From positions 62,001-126,000 of the forward strand of contig NZ_BKAU01000005.1 of assembly GCF_007992715.1 (NCBI RefSeq): a stretch of DNA of 64,000 bases, read 5' to 3'. Source of the stretch: Chitinophaga cymbidii (lineage in GTDB: Bacteria > Bacteroidota > Bacteroidia > Chitinophagales > Chitinophagaceae). The first letter of the stretch is position 1. Each line of letters begins with the position of its first letter. Positions 45,030-54,872 of the stretch are shown here, in pieces. Under the pieces are notes generated by a model. That model had not been told where the DNA came from, did not search any database, and saw nothing but the letters and a program-made list of their open reading frames with translations. The position numbers and the translations under genes are program-made.

Positions 45030-48000
45030 ATGAACTTCCGCTCATTTAATTTGCAGGCAATAAAGAGAATGCTTCCACTCCAGACCTTGTTATTCTTTCT
45101 TTTTGCGCATGCGATGGCGCAGGACAAGGTGACCATTTCCGGTACGGTAACGGATGGTAAGACTGCCCTGCCTAATGTATCCATTCTTATTAAAGGAACG
45201 AGCCAGGGAACCACCACCACGGAGACCGGCAAATTCACCATACAGGCATCCCGGGGGCAGGAGCTTGTTTTTTCATTTATCGGATATGAGAAACAGACGA
45301 TCGTTGTAGGCGATCAGAAAACGCTGAACATCGTGCTGGTGCAGTCCGCCAACCAAACGCTGAACGACGTAGTGGTGGTAGGTTACGGCACAAAGAAAAA
45401 AGCCTCTGTAACGGCCGCCATCTCTACCCTGAAAGGAGCGGAGGTAGCTTCGGTGCCCGTGGCGAACCTGAGCAACAGCCTGGGTGGCCGCGTTTCCGGC
45501 GTCATCGTGAAGCAGGGATCAGGCGAGCCGGGTAAAGACGGCTCGAACATTTATGTACGCGGTATTTCATCCACCGGCGCGAATCAGCCGCTGATGATCG
45601 TAGATGGTATTCCCCGTGCTTTTCAACAGCTCGATCCCAATTCCATTGAAACGTTCACCGTACTGAAAGACGCCGCCGCCGTGGCGCCCTATGGTGTTGC
45701 CGGAGCGAACGGCGTAATACTCGTTACCACCAAACGCGGGAAAACGGGAACGCCTACACTGAGCTACAACGGCTACGTCGGTTTTCAGAACCCGGTAGTG
45801 TTACCGGATTTCGTGAACTCCTATCAGTACGCCACGTTGCGGAATGCCGCCGCCGTGAATGAAGGGCTCCCCGAACCTTACTCCGCATCCGACCTGCAGA
45901 AATTCCAGGACGGATCAGATCCGGACGCCTACCCCACGTTCAAAGACATCTGGGGCTCCATCACCAACAAAAATGCTATTCTTACCAATCATAACATAGA
46001 AATATCCGGCGGAACAGAGCGCGTAAAGTATTACGCGGGTCTCGGCTACCAGTTCCAGGAAGGCATGTGGGCAGCCACCAATTCCAGGCGGTTCAACCTC
46101 ACCCTGAACCTGGACGCGCAGGTGACCAATACCACCAACGTTTCGTTTAACGTCAACGGCCGGCAGCAGAAGAACATGTATCCGCAGATCACCACCGGCC
46201 GTTTGTTCGAGCTGATCGGCTACCTGCATCCGCTGTACGGGCCTTTGAGATTCAGCAACGGCATGAACGGAACATTCCTCACCGGCAGCCTCTTCAACAG
46301 CGGCTACCAGCAGATCAACTCCACCGCGCTTTTTTCGCAGCTGTCCGTGGAACAGAAAATTCCTTTCATCCCCGGCCTGAAAGCAAAAGGTACGATCGCC
46401 TACGACCCGGCCCATACGATGGACAAGCTCTGGACATTGCCGGTACACAAAGCCAGTCTTGACAGATCACAGACGCCGTACGTGATCACGGACGGCATAT
46501 GGGGGCAAACGAAACCTTCGCTCAGCCAGAATTATTCCAACGAATACCAGCTCACTTACCAGGCGGGACTGACCTATGATAATACATTTGGTGCGCATCA
46601 TATTGGTGTGCTCGGTCTTTTCGAGGCCAAAAGCAACAATTACCAGACGCTCGGCGCGGACAGAAGAAATTATAACCTCGGCATCGACGAGATCAATCTC
46701 GGCAGCTCCAGCCAGGCGGACATGAGCACCCGCGGCAGTTCCAGCCAGGCAAGGCAGGTAGGCTTCGTATACCGCGTAGCTTATGATTATGCGCAGAAAT
46801 ACCTGCTGGAAGCAAGCGGCAGGTATGACGGCAGTTATTTCTTCCCGCCGGACCAGCGTTACGGCTTCTTCCCGGCCTTCTCCATCGGCTGGCGTTTATC
46901 GGAAGAAAACTTTCTCAAGAACAAGCTGAGCTGGCTGGACAACCTGAAGATCAGGGCGTCTTACGGTGAGGTGGGCGCGCTGGCGGGCACTCCCTTCCAG
47001 TACATGAGCACTTATGATGTGCTTGGTACCAACTATATCCTGGGCGGCAACGCCGTGCAGGGTATCCGGGAAAGAGCGGAACCTAATCCCTACATCACCT
47101 GGGAGCGCGCGAAGAAAACAGACGTGGGGCTGGAAGCCAATCTCTGGAACGGCCTGCTCAATTTCGAGATCGATTATTTCTACGAAAAACGCTCCAACAT
47201 GCTCGTGAACCCGGATGTGGTGGTGCCGTCGGAATACGGTGTGGGACTGAGCCAGGTGAATGCGGGGATTATGGATAACAGGGGCGTGGACTTTACGATC
47301 AGCTCCTTTTACCGCATCTCCGACGACCTGCAGGTATCGCTCGGGGCCAATATGACTTACGCGAAGAACAAAGTGCTGCAGATATTTGAAACCTCTACTA
47401 CTTACAACAATCCCAACCGCCGGGTGACCGGCAGACCGCTGGGTACGCAGTTTGGCTTCCAGTCGCTCGGGTATTTCCAGGAAAGCGATTTCGATGCGAA
47501 CGGTAACCTGAAGCCGGGGATCGCCGTACAACCCTGGGGCGCTGTACAGCCGGGCGATATCCGGTACCAGGATATGAACGGTGATGGAAAGATCAATGAT
47601 GACGACATCACTGTGATCGGCGATCCTACCGCCGCGCCAAGGATCATTTACGGTTTCTCGCCGTCCGTAAAGTACAAGGCGTTTTCGCTGGACCTCCTGT
47701 TCCAGGGCGCCGCAAAAGTGGACTGGTATTATCATGGCTCGTCCATCATGCCCTTCTGGGAAACCATGCTCCCTTACGTTCACAACTTCGATTACTGGAC
47801 GCCGGAAAATACGAACGCCGCTTATCCGCGGCTCACATCCGCGCCTACCGTCAATAACTCGCAAACATCCTCCTTCTGGATGGGCGATGCCAGCTATCTG
47901 CGCCTGAAAAGCGCTACGCTCGCCTACACCATTCCGCCCGCGGTCATGCGCAAGCTGAAGATGCAAAACATCAGGGTGTTTGTGTCAGGACAAAACATAT

Positions 48001-48125
48001 TTACATGGACGAAGCTGATCAACTACGATCCGGAAATAGGGCCGAACAACTCGTGGATACCGAACGGGAGCTGGGGATATCCCAACCAGAAAGCCATTTC
48101 CATTGGTGCTAACGTAACATTCTAA
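45030..48125 (+). CDS. Third SusC/RagA-family TonB-linked transporter
   Basis: 1031 residues: signal peptide (to about MAQ near 31), a carboxypeptidase-regulatory-like domain (VTISGTVTDGKTALPNVSILIKG), the junction DVVVVGYG, the plug (NSLGGRVSGVIVKQGSGEPGKDGSNIYVRGISS begins it; VLKDAAAVAPYGVAGANGVILVT) and an intact barrel ending SIGANVTF. It is the first gene of the second utilisation operon and pairs with the SusD gene 19 bases downstream. The plug sequence APYGVAGANG differs from the AIYGARG of the two transporters in the first locus, so it is not a recent duplicate of them. Confidence 0.95.
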   Translation: MNFRSFNLQAIKRMLPLQTLLFFLFAHAMAQDKVTISGTVTDGKTALPNVSILIKGTSQGTTTTETGKFTIQASRGQELVFSFIGYEKQTIVVGDQKTLNIVLVQSANQTLNDVVVVGYGTKKKASVTAAISTLKGAEVASVPVANLSNSLGGRVSGVIVKQGSGEPGKDGSNIYVRGISSTGANQPLMIVDGIPRAFQQLDPNSIETFTVLKDAAAVAPYGVAGANGVILVTTKRGKTGTPTLSYNGYVGFQNPVVLPDFVNSYQYATLRNAAAVNEGLPEPYSASDLQKFQDGSDPDAYPTFKDIWGSITNKNAILTNHNIEISGGTERVKYYAGLGYQFQEGMWAATNSRRFNLTLNLDAQVTNTTNVSFNVNGRQQKNMYPQITTGRLFELIGYLHPLYGPLRFSNGMNGTFLTGSLFNSGYQQINSTALFSQLSVEQKIPFIPGLKAKGTIAYDPAHTMDKLWTLPVHKASLDRSQTPYVITDGIWGQTKPSLSQNYSNEYQLTYQAGLTYDNTFGAHHIGVLGLFEAKSNNYQTLGADRRNYNLGIDEINLGSSSQADMSTRGSSSQARQVGFVYRVAYDYAQKYLLEASGRYDGSYFFPPDQRYGFFPAFSIGWRLSEENFLKNKLSWLDNLKIRASYGEVGALAGTPFQYMSTYDVLGTNYILGGNAVQGIRERAEPNPYITWERAKKTDVGLEANLWNGLLNFEIDYFYEKRSNMLVNPDVVVPSEYGVGLSQVNAGIMDNRGVDFTISSFYRISDDLQVSLGANMTYAKNKVLQIFETSTTYNNPNRRVTGRPLGTQFGFQSLGYFQESDFDANGNLKPGIAVQPWGAVQPGDIRYQDMNGDGKINDDDITVIGDPTAAPRIIYGFSPSVKYKAFSLDLLFQGAAKVDWYYHGSSIMPFWETMLPYVHNFDYWTPENTNAAYPRLTSAPTVNNSQTSSFWMGDASYLRLKSATLAYTIPPAVMRKLKMQNIRVFVSGQNIFTWTKLINYDPEIGPNNSWIPNGSWGYPNQKAISIGANVTF

Positions 48126-48144
48126 TCAGCAAAAATCATTTGGT

Positions 48145-49791
48145 ATGAACAATCAAATTCTGAAAATGACCCTCCGGGCGCTCCTCATATGCATGCTTTC
48201 GTTTTCATTCCAGGCATGCAACAAGTTCCTGGACGTAAAGCCGAAAGACCAGGTGACGGATGAAACGCTCTGGTCCACCACCGCCAATGCGGACCTGTTC
48301 CTGAACGATGTGTATGCGTCCGTTCCCACGCTGATCACCAGCGACCCTTGGGAGAACTTTTCGGATAATTCCCTGAACGGGCAGGCCGGCCGTGTGAGCA
48401 CGAACCTTTACGGCCCTTCCATCTATACCCCCAGCAATGCGCCGAACAAATGGGGCCTGTACACCAGCATCCGGAAAGCCAACCTGTTCATTGAGAAAGT
48501 GACCGCATCGGCGCTGGAGGAAAGCTGGAAAAAAGTGAGGCTGGCGGAAGCACGTTTTCTGCGCGCGTATTTTTATTCGATCCTGTGGACCTATCATGGC
48601 GGCGTGCCCATTATCACGGATGTGCTCAACCAGAACGAGCAGGGCGATGAAGTATTCCGCCCGCGGAACACCGCTGCCGAAACGTTTGATTTTATTGTAG
48701 CGGAATGTGTAGCCGCTGCCGCGGAACTGCCGCTGACGGCGGAAACCGGCCGCGCTACCTGGGGCGCCGCGATCACCCTGAAAGGCTCCTGCGAGCTGTT
48801 CAACGCCGGCGCGCTGTACAACCCGTCCAATGACCTTTCCCGGTGGGAGCAGGCCGCCAGAACTTTCAAACGCATTATCGATACCGCGCGGTATACATTA
48901 TTCCCCGATTATAACACGCTGTTCTTTGAAGAGAACAATAACAATGTGGAAGTGATCTTCGCCCGCCAGCACCTGGGCGGCACTTCACTCGCCAATTACC
49001 GGGACGGGGAGATCGGCCCGCGGTTCGTGAACGGTGCGCTGACCGGCTGGGGGCATGTGAACCCCACGCAGGACCTGGTGGATGAATATGCTATGGCCAA
49101 CGGCCTTCCGATAACAGATCCTGCTTCCGGTTATGACGACCAGAACCCTTACGTTGGTCGTGAAAAAAGATTTTATGAATCCATTGTATACGACGGCTCC
49201 GAATGGCTCGGCAGTGAGATGATCATGAAGCAGGGCGTGGGGAGCCTGAATGCCACGGACCTCAATAACAGCAGCATTTCCACGAGAACGGGGTATTACA
49301 TCCGCAAGGGCATCAATCCGAAATACGCCAGCGCGCAAAATAACCAGAACAGCGCGAACTGGATCATTTTCAGATACGCGGAAGTGTTGCTGAGCTATGC
49401 CGAAGCAAGGAATGAAGCCACCGGCCCCGATCAGTCGGTGTACGACGCCATCAACGAAATACGCGAGCGCGCGGACATTCCCGATCTGCCCGAAGGGCTT
49501 GATCAGAACGCCATGCGCATTGCTATACACCGGGAAAGAAGGGTAGAGCTGGCGTTTGAAGAAAAACGTCTGCCGGACCTCCTGCGGCTGCGGCTCGCGG
49601 AAGTGGTGCTGAACGGTACAGTGCACGCCATGAAGATCGAGAAAGTCGGCAATAACTGGGTGTATACGGTGGTGCCCGCAGGCGGCGGCGCAAAAGCCTT
49701 CGATCCCGCGAAAAATTACCTCCTTCCGATCCCGCAATCCGCCAGGGATAAAAACACACAATTGGACCAGAACCCGGAATATGAAGATTAG
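48145..49791 (+). CDS. Third SusD/RagB-family lipoprotein
   Basis: 548 residues with lipobox FSFQAC (cysteine at 25). The SusD N-terminal domain (FLDVKPKDQVTDETLWSTTANADLFLNDVYASVP begins it) and the C-terminal RagB part (FRYAEVLLSYAEARNEA; RRVELAFEEKRLPDLLRLRL) are clear. It binds glycan at the cell surface for the SusC encoded upstream. The stop codon lies 11 bases inside the next gene, so SusD and the glycosidase-like protein are probably translated together. Confidence 0.94.
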   Translation: MNNQILKMTLRALLICMLSFSFQACNKFLDVKPKDQVTDETLWSTTANADLFLNDVYASVPTLITSDPWENFSDNSLNGQAGRVSTNLYGPSIYTPSNAPNKWGLYTSIRKANLFIEKVTASALEESWKKVRLAEARFLRAYFYSILWTYHGGVPIITDVLNQNEQGDEVFRPRNTAAETFDFIVAECVAAAAELPLTAETGRATWGAAITLKGSCELFNAGALYNPSNDLSRWEQAARTFKRIIDTARYTLFPDYNTLFFEENNNNVEVIFARQHLGGTSLANYRDGEIGPRFVNGALTGWGHVNPTQDLVDEYAMANGLPITDPASGYDDQNPYVGREKRFYESIVYDGSEWLGSEMIMKQGVGSLNATDLNNSSISTRTGYYIRKGINPKYASAQNNQNSANWIIFRYAEVLLSYAEARNEATGPDQSVYDAINEIRERADIPDLPEGLDQNAMRIAIHRERRVELAFEEKRLPDLLRLRLAEVVLNGTVHAMKIEKVGNNWVYTVVPAGGGAKAFDPAKNYLLPIPQSARDKNTQLDQNPEYED

Positions 49792-52552
49792 AGCACATTA
49801 CCTTATATGGAGCCTGTTGCTCCCGCAATTAGCGGCTGCCCAGGCGGAAGAAAGACTGTCAGTCAGGATAGCGCTGGGCCACACGGCCCCGGAACGGCAA
49901 ACGAGAACGGTAACGCTCAAAGCCGGTACCCCCGGCCTGGAGATCACCACCGTCACCGGCGCAGGCATTGAGCAGGACGATCAGGCAGGCACCGAATCGC
50001 TGCTGCATGTGGGGAAGGGAGATGTAGACGTGCTCGCTGCGGATATCAAATGGCCCAGGCCCTCCGCGCCGCTGCGGGAGCTGGCATCTCACCGTGACCG
50101 CTACTCCGTAAAGAACGACGCCATGTGGGGCTACCTCATGGAACACGGCACAGCAGGGCAGGCGGAAAGATTGCGCAACGATCCCTGGAACAAACCGGAC
50201 GGCCCTTTGCTCGTCATTCAACTCGATCATGAAGGCACACAAGGCTTTGCCGTTTCGCTGGAACAGCTCATCCGCCACCGCGCCATGTGGCTGCCGGAAC
50301 ACGATATTTTCATCACGCTGGCAAACCGGCTGGTCAGCTTTAAAAAACATCTGGCATCACTGAAAGGAAAGCGGGTGCTGGATGAGGTGGCCCAACAACC
50401 GGATGCCTCGCTGGAAAAATTCAGGGATGCGTGGGAGGATTTCGGCAACCCGCTGGAATGGAAGGCTTCCTGGCAAACAGAATGGATAGACACGAAAGGA
50501 CATCTCACGGTGATGGCCCCGGCGCACGGCGCTATCTACAAATTCGCGGTAGACCGCTACGGAAACGTACGCCCCGATTTTGCATCGCCGCATAAATTCC
50601 GCCTGGACCTCCAATGGCAGGAAAGCAAATGGAAAAAGCAGGCGATATGGAACGGCTTGCCGGTCATCCTCACACAACTGGAAAAAAACGGGCAGCAGGC
50701 AGAAATAACACAGTTCGTATCTCCGCTGGCGGAACCTTCCACGGTAGTACGCGGATATCTCCCCGGCGTGATGCTCACCAAAGTAAAATTGTCCGGCAAA
50801 AGCGGGCCCGTGCAATTCGGGCTGTCGATGGCCACTCCGGCTGACAGCCAGCTGCATGTTGTGCGCGTGAAAAACGATTGGGTAGTAACAGGCAAGCGGG
50901 GCAATATTCTCCTGCTGCTGCAAACCGGGCCGGGCCTCACCGTATCCGCGGAAAGCGGCGCCACGGCGAAGCTCATCATCTCCGGCGATCTGCCCGAAGG
51001 GCAATCCCTTGAATTTATCGCGAAGCTGCCTTCCCCCGATGTGAAGGAAGCCGGTCCGTTAAGCGGGCTGGATTTCGCAGCGGCAAAACAACAGACGGTC
51101 AATTACTGGGAGCAATGGCTGAGCCGTGGCGCGCAGTTCAAAGTACCGGAAGAAAGCATCAACAACCTGTACCGCGCCAGCCTCTGGCATTCGCTGGTAC
51201 TGCCGCGGCATACCATCGGAACGGATAATGCGCCGCATATGGATCTGCCGTATGCCAACACCGCTTACGGGCAGAAAGATGCGGACTGGCCCATCAATCA
51301 GGCTGTTTATGTCGATTATATGATCTATGGCTTACGTGGATATGATTCGGTGGCGCAGGATGAAATGAAAGCCATGTTCAAAAGCCAGCAGCAAAAAGAT
51401 GGCCGCATCGGCGGCTTCGCGAACTGGGGCGTTTATTCTCCCGGCCAGCTGTATGCCATTGCACAAAATTATCTCCTGTCCGCCAACAACGAATATTTTG
51501 AAGAGCTGCTGCCGGATGCGCTCAGGACGCTGGACTGGTGCCTGGCGCAGGTGGCCGCGGCCAAAGCAGCGGATAGCTCTACCGGCCTGATCCGCGCGCC
51601 GCTGAACGATCTCACCAATGCGGAACGCGAATGGGCATTCACACAAGCGTACTATGTGGCTGGCCTTGAATTGTTCGCGGAAGCGCTGGCTGCGTATAAC
51701 CATCCCCGTGCGGCATCCGTCGCCGCCACCGCCGCTGGCATGAAAGCAGATGTGGTAAAGGAGTTTGCACGCGCCAGCGTTCAGTCACCCGCCGTACAGG
51801 TAGCAGACGGCACCTGGGTGAACTATGTGCCCACAGACGCCATGACGCCCCGCCGGTTAATGGACCAGTGGTACCCGACAGACGTAGATTGCGGCCCGCT
51901 TCATTTGTCCCGGCTCGGTGTGATTGAGCCGGACAGCTGGCTGACCACGGCCATGCTGCATGATCATGAGGATAACCTCTTCTTCCGTAACCTGGGCGCG
52001 GCCAATGAACCCATATATGTGCAGCAGTCATCCGTCTATTTACTGCGCGACGAACCAAAAGCCGCCATCCGCTCGTTTTACAGCTTAACGGCCTGCGGCT
52101 TCTCGCATGAGCAGCTGACTTCGCTGGAACACCGCTGGGCATGGGGACAATACTACGGTCCGCCCAGCACGGACGGTGCATGGTTCGAGCTGTACAGGAA
52201 GATGCTGATACGGGAAACAGGTATGGATACGTTGCTGATCGGGCAGGCCATTCCAAGGGCGTGGCTGGAAGACGGGAAGAAGATCGAAGTGAAAAATGCG
52301 CCGACTTATTTTGGCCCGCTGAACATGGAGATAGCAAGCCATGCCGCCCGCAAGGAGATCGTTGCCACAGTGGATATTTCAGCACGGAACCCTCCACGGA
52401 TGCTGATCGTACGGCTGCGGCACCCGCAGGGCAGCAAGATCCGGTCGGTAACCGTCAACGGGCAGGACTGGAAAGATTTTGACACGCAAAAGGAGTTTGT
52501 TCTGATACCGGCTTCTGAAGGAAAGCGGTATACCATTGTTACGAAATACTGA
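49781..52552 (+). CDS. Secreted six-hairpin glycosidase-like protein, family not recognised
   Basis: 923 residues with a signal peptide (MKIRAHYLIWSLLLPQLAAAQ). The first 450 residues are beta-rich. From about 460 there is an (alpha/alpha)6 toroid: NLYRASLWHSLVLPRHTIG, YTDYMIYGLRG-like helix at about 508, GRIGGFANWGVYSPGQLYAIAQNY, EWAFTQAYYVAGLELFAEAL. A final beta-sandwich follows (MLIVRLRHPQGSKIRSVTVNG). This architecture is shared with GH78, GH95, GH127 and similar clans, but I see no signature that fixes a family. It overlaps the SusD gene by 11 bases and precedes the GH39-like gene, so it probably acts on the same glycan. The catalytic acids cannot be named from the sequence alone. Confidence 0.65.
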   Translation: MKIRAHYLIWSLLLPQLAAAQAEERLSVRIALGHTAPERQTRTVTLKAGTPGLEITTVTGAGIEQDDQAGTESLLHVGKGDVDVLAADIKWPRPSAPLRELASHRDRYSVKNDAMWGYLMEHGTAGQAERLRNDPWNKPDGPLLVIQLDHEGTQGFAVSLEQLIRHRAMWLPEHDIFITLANRLVSFKKHLASLKGKRVLDEVAQQPDASLEKFRDAWEDFGNPLEWKASWQTEWIDTKGHLTVMAPAHGAIYKFAVDRYGNVRPDFASPHKFRLDLQWQESKWKKQAIWNGLPVILTQLEKNGQQAEITQFVSPLAEPSTVVRGYLPGVMLTKVKLSGKSGPVQFGLSMATPADSQLHVVRVKNDWVVTGKRGNILLLLQTGPGLTVSAESGATAKLIISGDLPEGQSLEFIAKLPSPDVKEAGPLSGLDFAAAKQQTVNYWEQWLSRGAQFKVPEESINNLYRASLWHSLVLPRHTIGTDNAPHMDLPYANTAYGQKDADWPINQAVYVDYMIYGLRGYDSVAQDEMKAMFKSQQQKDGRIGGFANWGVYSPGQLYAIAQNYLLSANNEYFEELLPDALRTLDWCLAQVAAAKAADSSTGLIRAPLNDLTNAEREWAFTQAYYVAGLELFAEALAAYNHPRAASVAATAAGMKADVVKEFARASVQSPAVQVADGTWVNYVPTDAMTPRRLMDQWYPTDVDCGPLHLSRLGVIEPDSWLTTAMLHDHEDNLFFRNLGAANEPIYVQQSSVYLLRDEPKAAIRSFYSLTACGFSHEQLTSLEHRWAWGQYYGPPSTDGAWFELYRKMLIRETGMDTLLIGQAIPRAWLEDGKKIEVKNAPTYFGPLNMEIASHAARKEIVATVDISARNPPRMLIVRLRHPQGSKIRSVTVNGQDWKDFDTQKEFVLIPASEGKRYTIVTKY

Positions 52553-52576
52553 TTCATCACCATAAACCTGAAAATC

Positions 52577-53953
52577 TTGAAGAGCGTATTCACTGCATTT
52601 ACCCTGCTGCTTTGTTTGTATGCATCCGCGCAAACGGCGAACGTCAGCGTGAAGTTCAACGAAGATGCCGGCCCGATGAACATGGAAAAGATGTCGTTAG
52701 GCCAGGGCGGTTTGTCGGAAGAGCCCATGCTATCCGGCAGGATCACCGAGATCAGGGCGTTACATCCCGCTATTATCCGGCTGTTCGTCAGCGAATATTA
52801 TGATGTGATCCCCGAAAAGGGAAAGTATCATTTTAATACGCTGGACAGCATGGTGACCAACATCCTGCAAACCGGCGCGAAGCCTTTCATGAGCTTTTGC
52901 CTGAAGCCTTCCGTATTTTTTCCGGTAGTTGATCAGGATATTGTAGAGCCGAATGATTACAAGGCCTGGGAGCAATTTGTATACGATGTTGTAAAACATT
53001 TCCTGGACCGCAAAGCCGGTATCACCTACTGGGAAATTGGTAACGAGGTAGACATAGGAGAGGATGGCGGCACGCCGTACCGTTTCAAGCCTGAAAGTTA
53101 TGTGCGGTATTACAAACATACTGTCGCAGCGATCCTTCGGGCTGACCCGAATGCGAAGGTCGGCGGTCCGGCGCTTGCCTGGTACAAATCACCCATCCTT
53201 CCGGCGCTGCTGCGCGCCTGCGCGGATGAAAAACTGCCGCTGCACTTCGTTTCCTGGCATCATTATAACAACAGTCCGTATATCATCCGCGAGCAAATAG
53301 ATTACGTGAAAAAGCTGATCGCGCAGCATCCCGGCCTGCATCCTGAAACGATCATGAACGAATGGAACATGGATCTTTTCAATCCGCCGCTGGACCCGCG
53401 TTTTCAGCCCTGTTACGTGGCGGAAACCGTATGGCAGATGAAGGATGCGGGACTGGACTGGTCGTGTTACTACCAGATCAAGGATTGGTACGTATCTTAT
53501 GAAACGTTTGCCCGGTTCTTTTCTCCGCATGGCACCGCATTTATGACGCGGTGGTGGAACCGGCAGGCGCAGTTCAGCGGGCTGATCGATTACCAGAACC
53601 AGATAAGGCCGGCATATTTTACGTTCAAGCTGCTTTCAAGAATGGCGGGCACGCGGTTGCCTGTACACTCTTCTCATGATAAGGTGCACGGCTTTGCTTC
53701 GCATGACAGCAAGCTGGAAATGCATAACCTGATGCTCTGGAATTTTTCCGATCAGCCGGTTACCGTAAAGCTGAATTTGGAAGACATGCCGAAGAATATG
53801 AGAGCGCGGCATATTGTGCTGGACGCTACCGGCGCGGGCCTGGAAGAAAATCAGCGCCTGCGGCCGGAGCCGTTCAGCAAGCTGGAAAAAGGCACCAGAA
53901 CCTTGACCGTAAAGCTGGAACCCTGGGCGGTCCATTACTGGTCACTGGAATAG
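52577..53953 (+). CDS. Secreted GH39-like (clan GH-A) glycosidase
   Basis: 458 residues. The start is TTG at 52577: a signal peptide follows at once (MKSVFTAFTLLLCLYASAQ), an in-frame stop lies 27 bases upstream and there is no ATG between. The TIM barrel shows the acid/base pair in YWEIGNEVD (Asn156-Glu157) and a nucleophile candidate in IMNEWN (Glu262), spaced as in GH39 enzymes, together with FVSWHHY. A C-terminal beta-sandwich follows (MLWNFSDQPVTVKLNLEDM). GH39 members are beta-xylosidases, alpha-iduronidases and related enzymes, so the glycan may contain xylose or a uronic acid. It lies 24 bases after the glycosidase-like gene. Confidence 0.8.
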   Translation: MKSVFTAFTLLLCLYASAQTANVSVKFNEDAGPMNMEKMSLGQGGLSEEPMLSGRITEIRALHPAIIRLFVSEYYDVIPEKGKYHFNTLDSMVTNILQTGAKPFMSFCLKPSVFFPVVDQDIVEPNDYKAWEQFVYDVVKHFLDRKAGITYWEIGNEVDIGEDGGTPYRFKPESYVRYYKHTVAAILRADPNAKVGGPALAWYKSPILPALLRACADEKLPLHFVSWHHYNNSPYIIREQIDYVKKLIAQHPGLHPETIMNEWNMDLFNPPLDPRFQPCYVAETVWQMKDAGLDWSCYYQIKDWYVSYETFARFFSPHGTAFMTRWWNRQAQFSGLIDYQNQIRPAYFTFKLLSRMAGTRLPVHSSHDKVHGFASHDSKLEMHNLMLWNFSDQPVTVKLNLEDMPKNMRARHIVLDATGAGLEENQRLRPEPFSKLEKGTRTLTVKLEPWAVHYWSLE

Positions 53954-53974
53954 GTTGATTATATTGTCAGTACT

Positions 53975-54838
53975 ATGATCGTAGACATTCACACACATAT
54001 TTTCAAAGCCGGAGAAGATTTCGGGCCGGCATTGCAGGCGGATCTCAAAAGATGCCGCGTAGACCCCGCTTCCTGGGGAGATGTGGAAGAAAGGCATCTC
54101 GAAACCACCAAAGCGGCGGACGTAGCCGTGGTATTCGGATTGCAGGCTTCCGCAACGGGCTGGAACATTCCCAACGAACGGGTGGCCGCGCATGTTGCCC
54201 GCGCGCCGGAACGGTTGCTGTTCTTTGCATCGATCGATCCTTTGCAGGGAAATTATATGGAGGAACTGGAAAAATGCCACCAGGATCTCGGCGCAACCGG
54301 CGTAAAGCTGGCGCCGTTATACCAGAATGCGCATCCGCTGGGCCCCCGTTATTACGATATCTACCGTTATTGCGAAAAGCATGGCCTGCCCATACTTTTT
54401 CATGCGGGTACTTCTTTCGTCAGCGGCACCCGGCTGGATTATTCGCGGCCCGCTCACTTCGATGCGGTGGCCGTTGATTTTCCCGGCCTGAAAATGGTGC
54501 TGGCGCACCTGGGGCATCCCTGGGAAGGTGAAACCATTGCAGTGATCCGCCGTCATGAAAATGTATATGCGGATTTGTCGGCATTGTATTACAGGCCATG
54601 GCAGTTCTACAATTCCATGCGCCTGCTGGTGGAATATAATGCATCGGAGAAAGTGTTGTTCGGATCTGATTTTCCTTTTACTACTACCGGAGATTCGCTG
54701 AACGGCGTGCGCCGTATCAACGACGTTCTCGCCAGCAGCGGGCTGCCGGGCATACCTTCCGGGGTTACAGAGGGCATTATTAACAGGGATGCGTTGCAGC
54801 TGCTGGGTTTGCCGCATCCTGCAAAGCGGAGGGTATGA
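53975..54838 (+). CDS. Amidohydrolase-2 family hydrolase or lactonase
   Basis: 287 residues, no signal peptide. Metal-binding and catalytic motifs of the amidohydrolase superfamily are in order: DIHTHIF at the N-terminus, ILFHAGTSF near 135, VLAHLGHPW near 175 and FGSDFPFTT near 230. In sugar operons this family hydrolyses aldonolactones (for example fuconolactone and rhamnonolactone); other members are decarboxylases. With the zinc dehydrogenase and the enolase-superfamily gene next to it, a lactonase role is the best inference. It lies 21 bases after the GH39-like gene. Confidence 0.75.
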   Translation: MIVDIHTHIFKAGEDFGPALQADLKRCRVDPASWGDVEERHLETTKAADVAVVFGLQASATGWNIPNERVAAHVARAPERLLFFASIDPLQGNYMEELEKCHQDLGATGVKLAPLYQNAHPLGPRYYDIYRYCEKHGLPILFHAGTSFVSGTRLDYSRPAHFDAVAVDFPGLKMVLAHLGHPWEGETIAVIRRHENVYADLSALYYRPWQFYNSMRLLVEYNASEKVLFGSDFPFTTTGDSLNGVRRINDVLASSGLPGIPSGVTEGIINRDALQLLGLPHPAKRRV

Positions 54839-54872
54839 AGATGCGGGTGGCAGAATTGATAAAACGAACATT

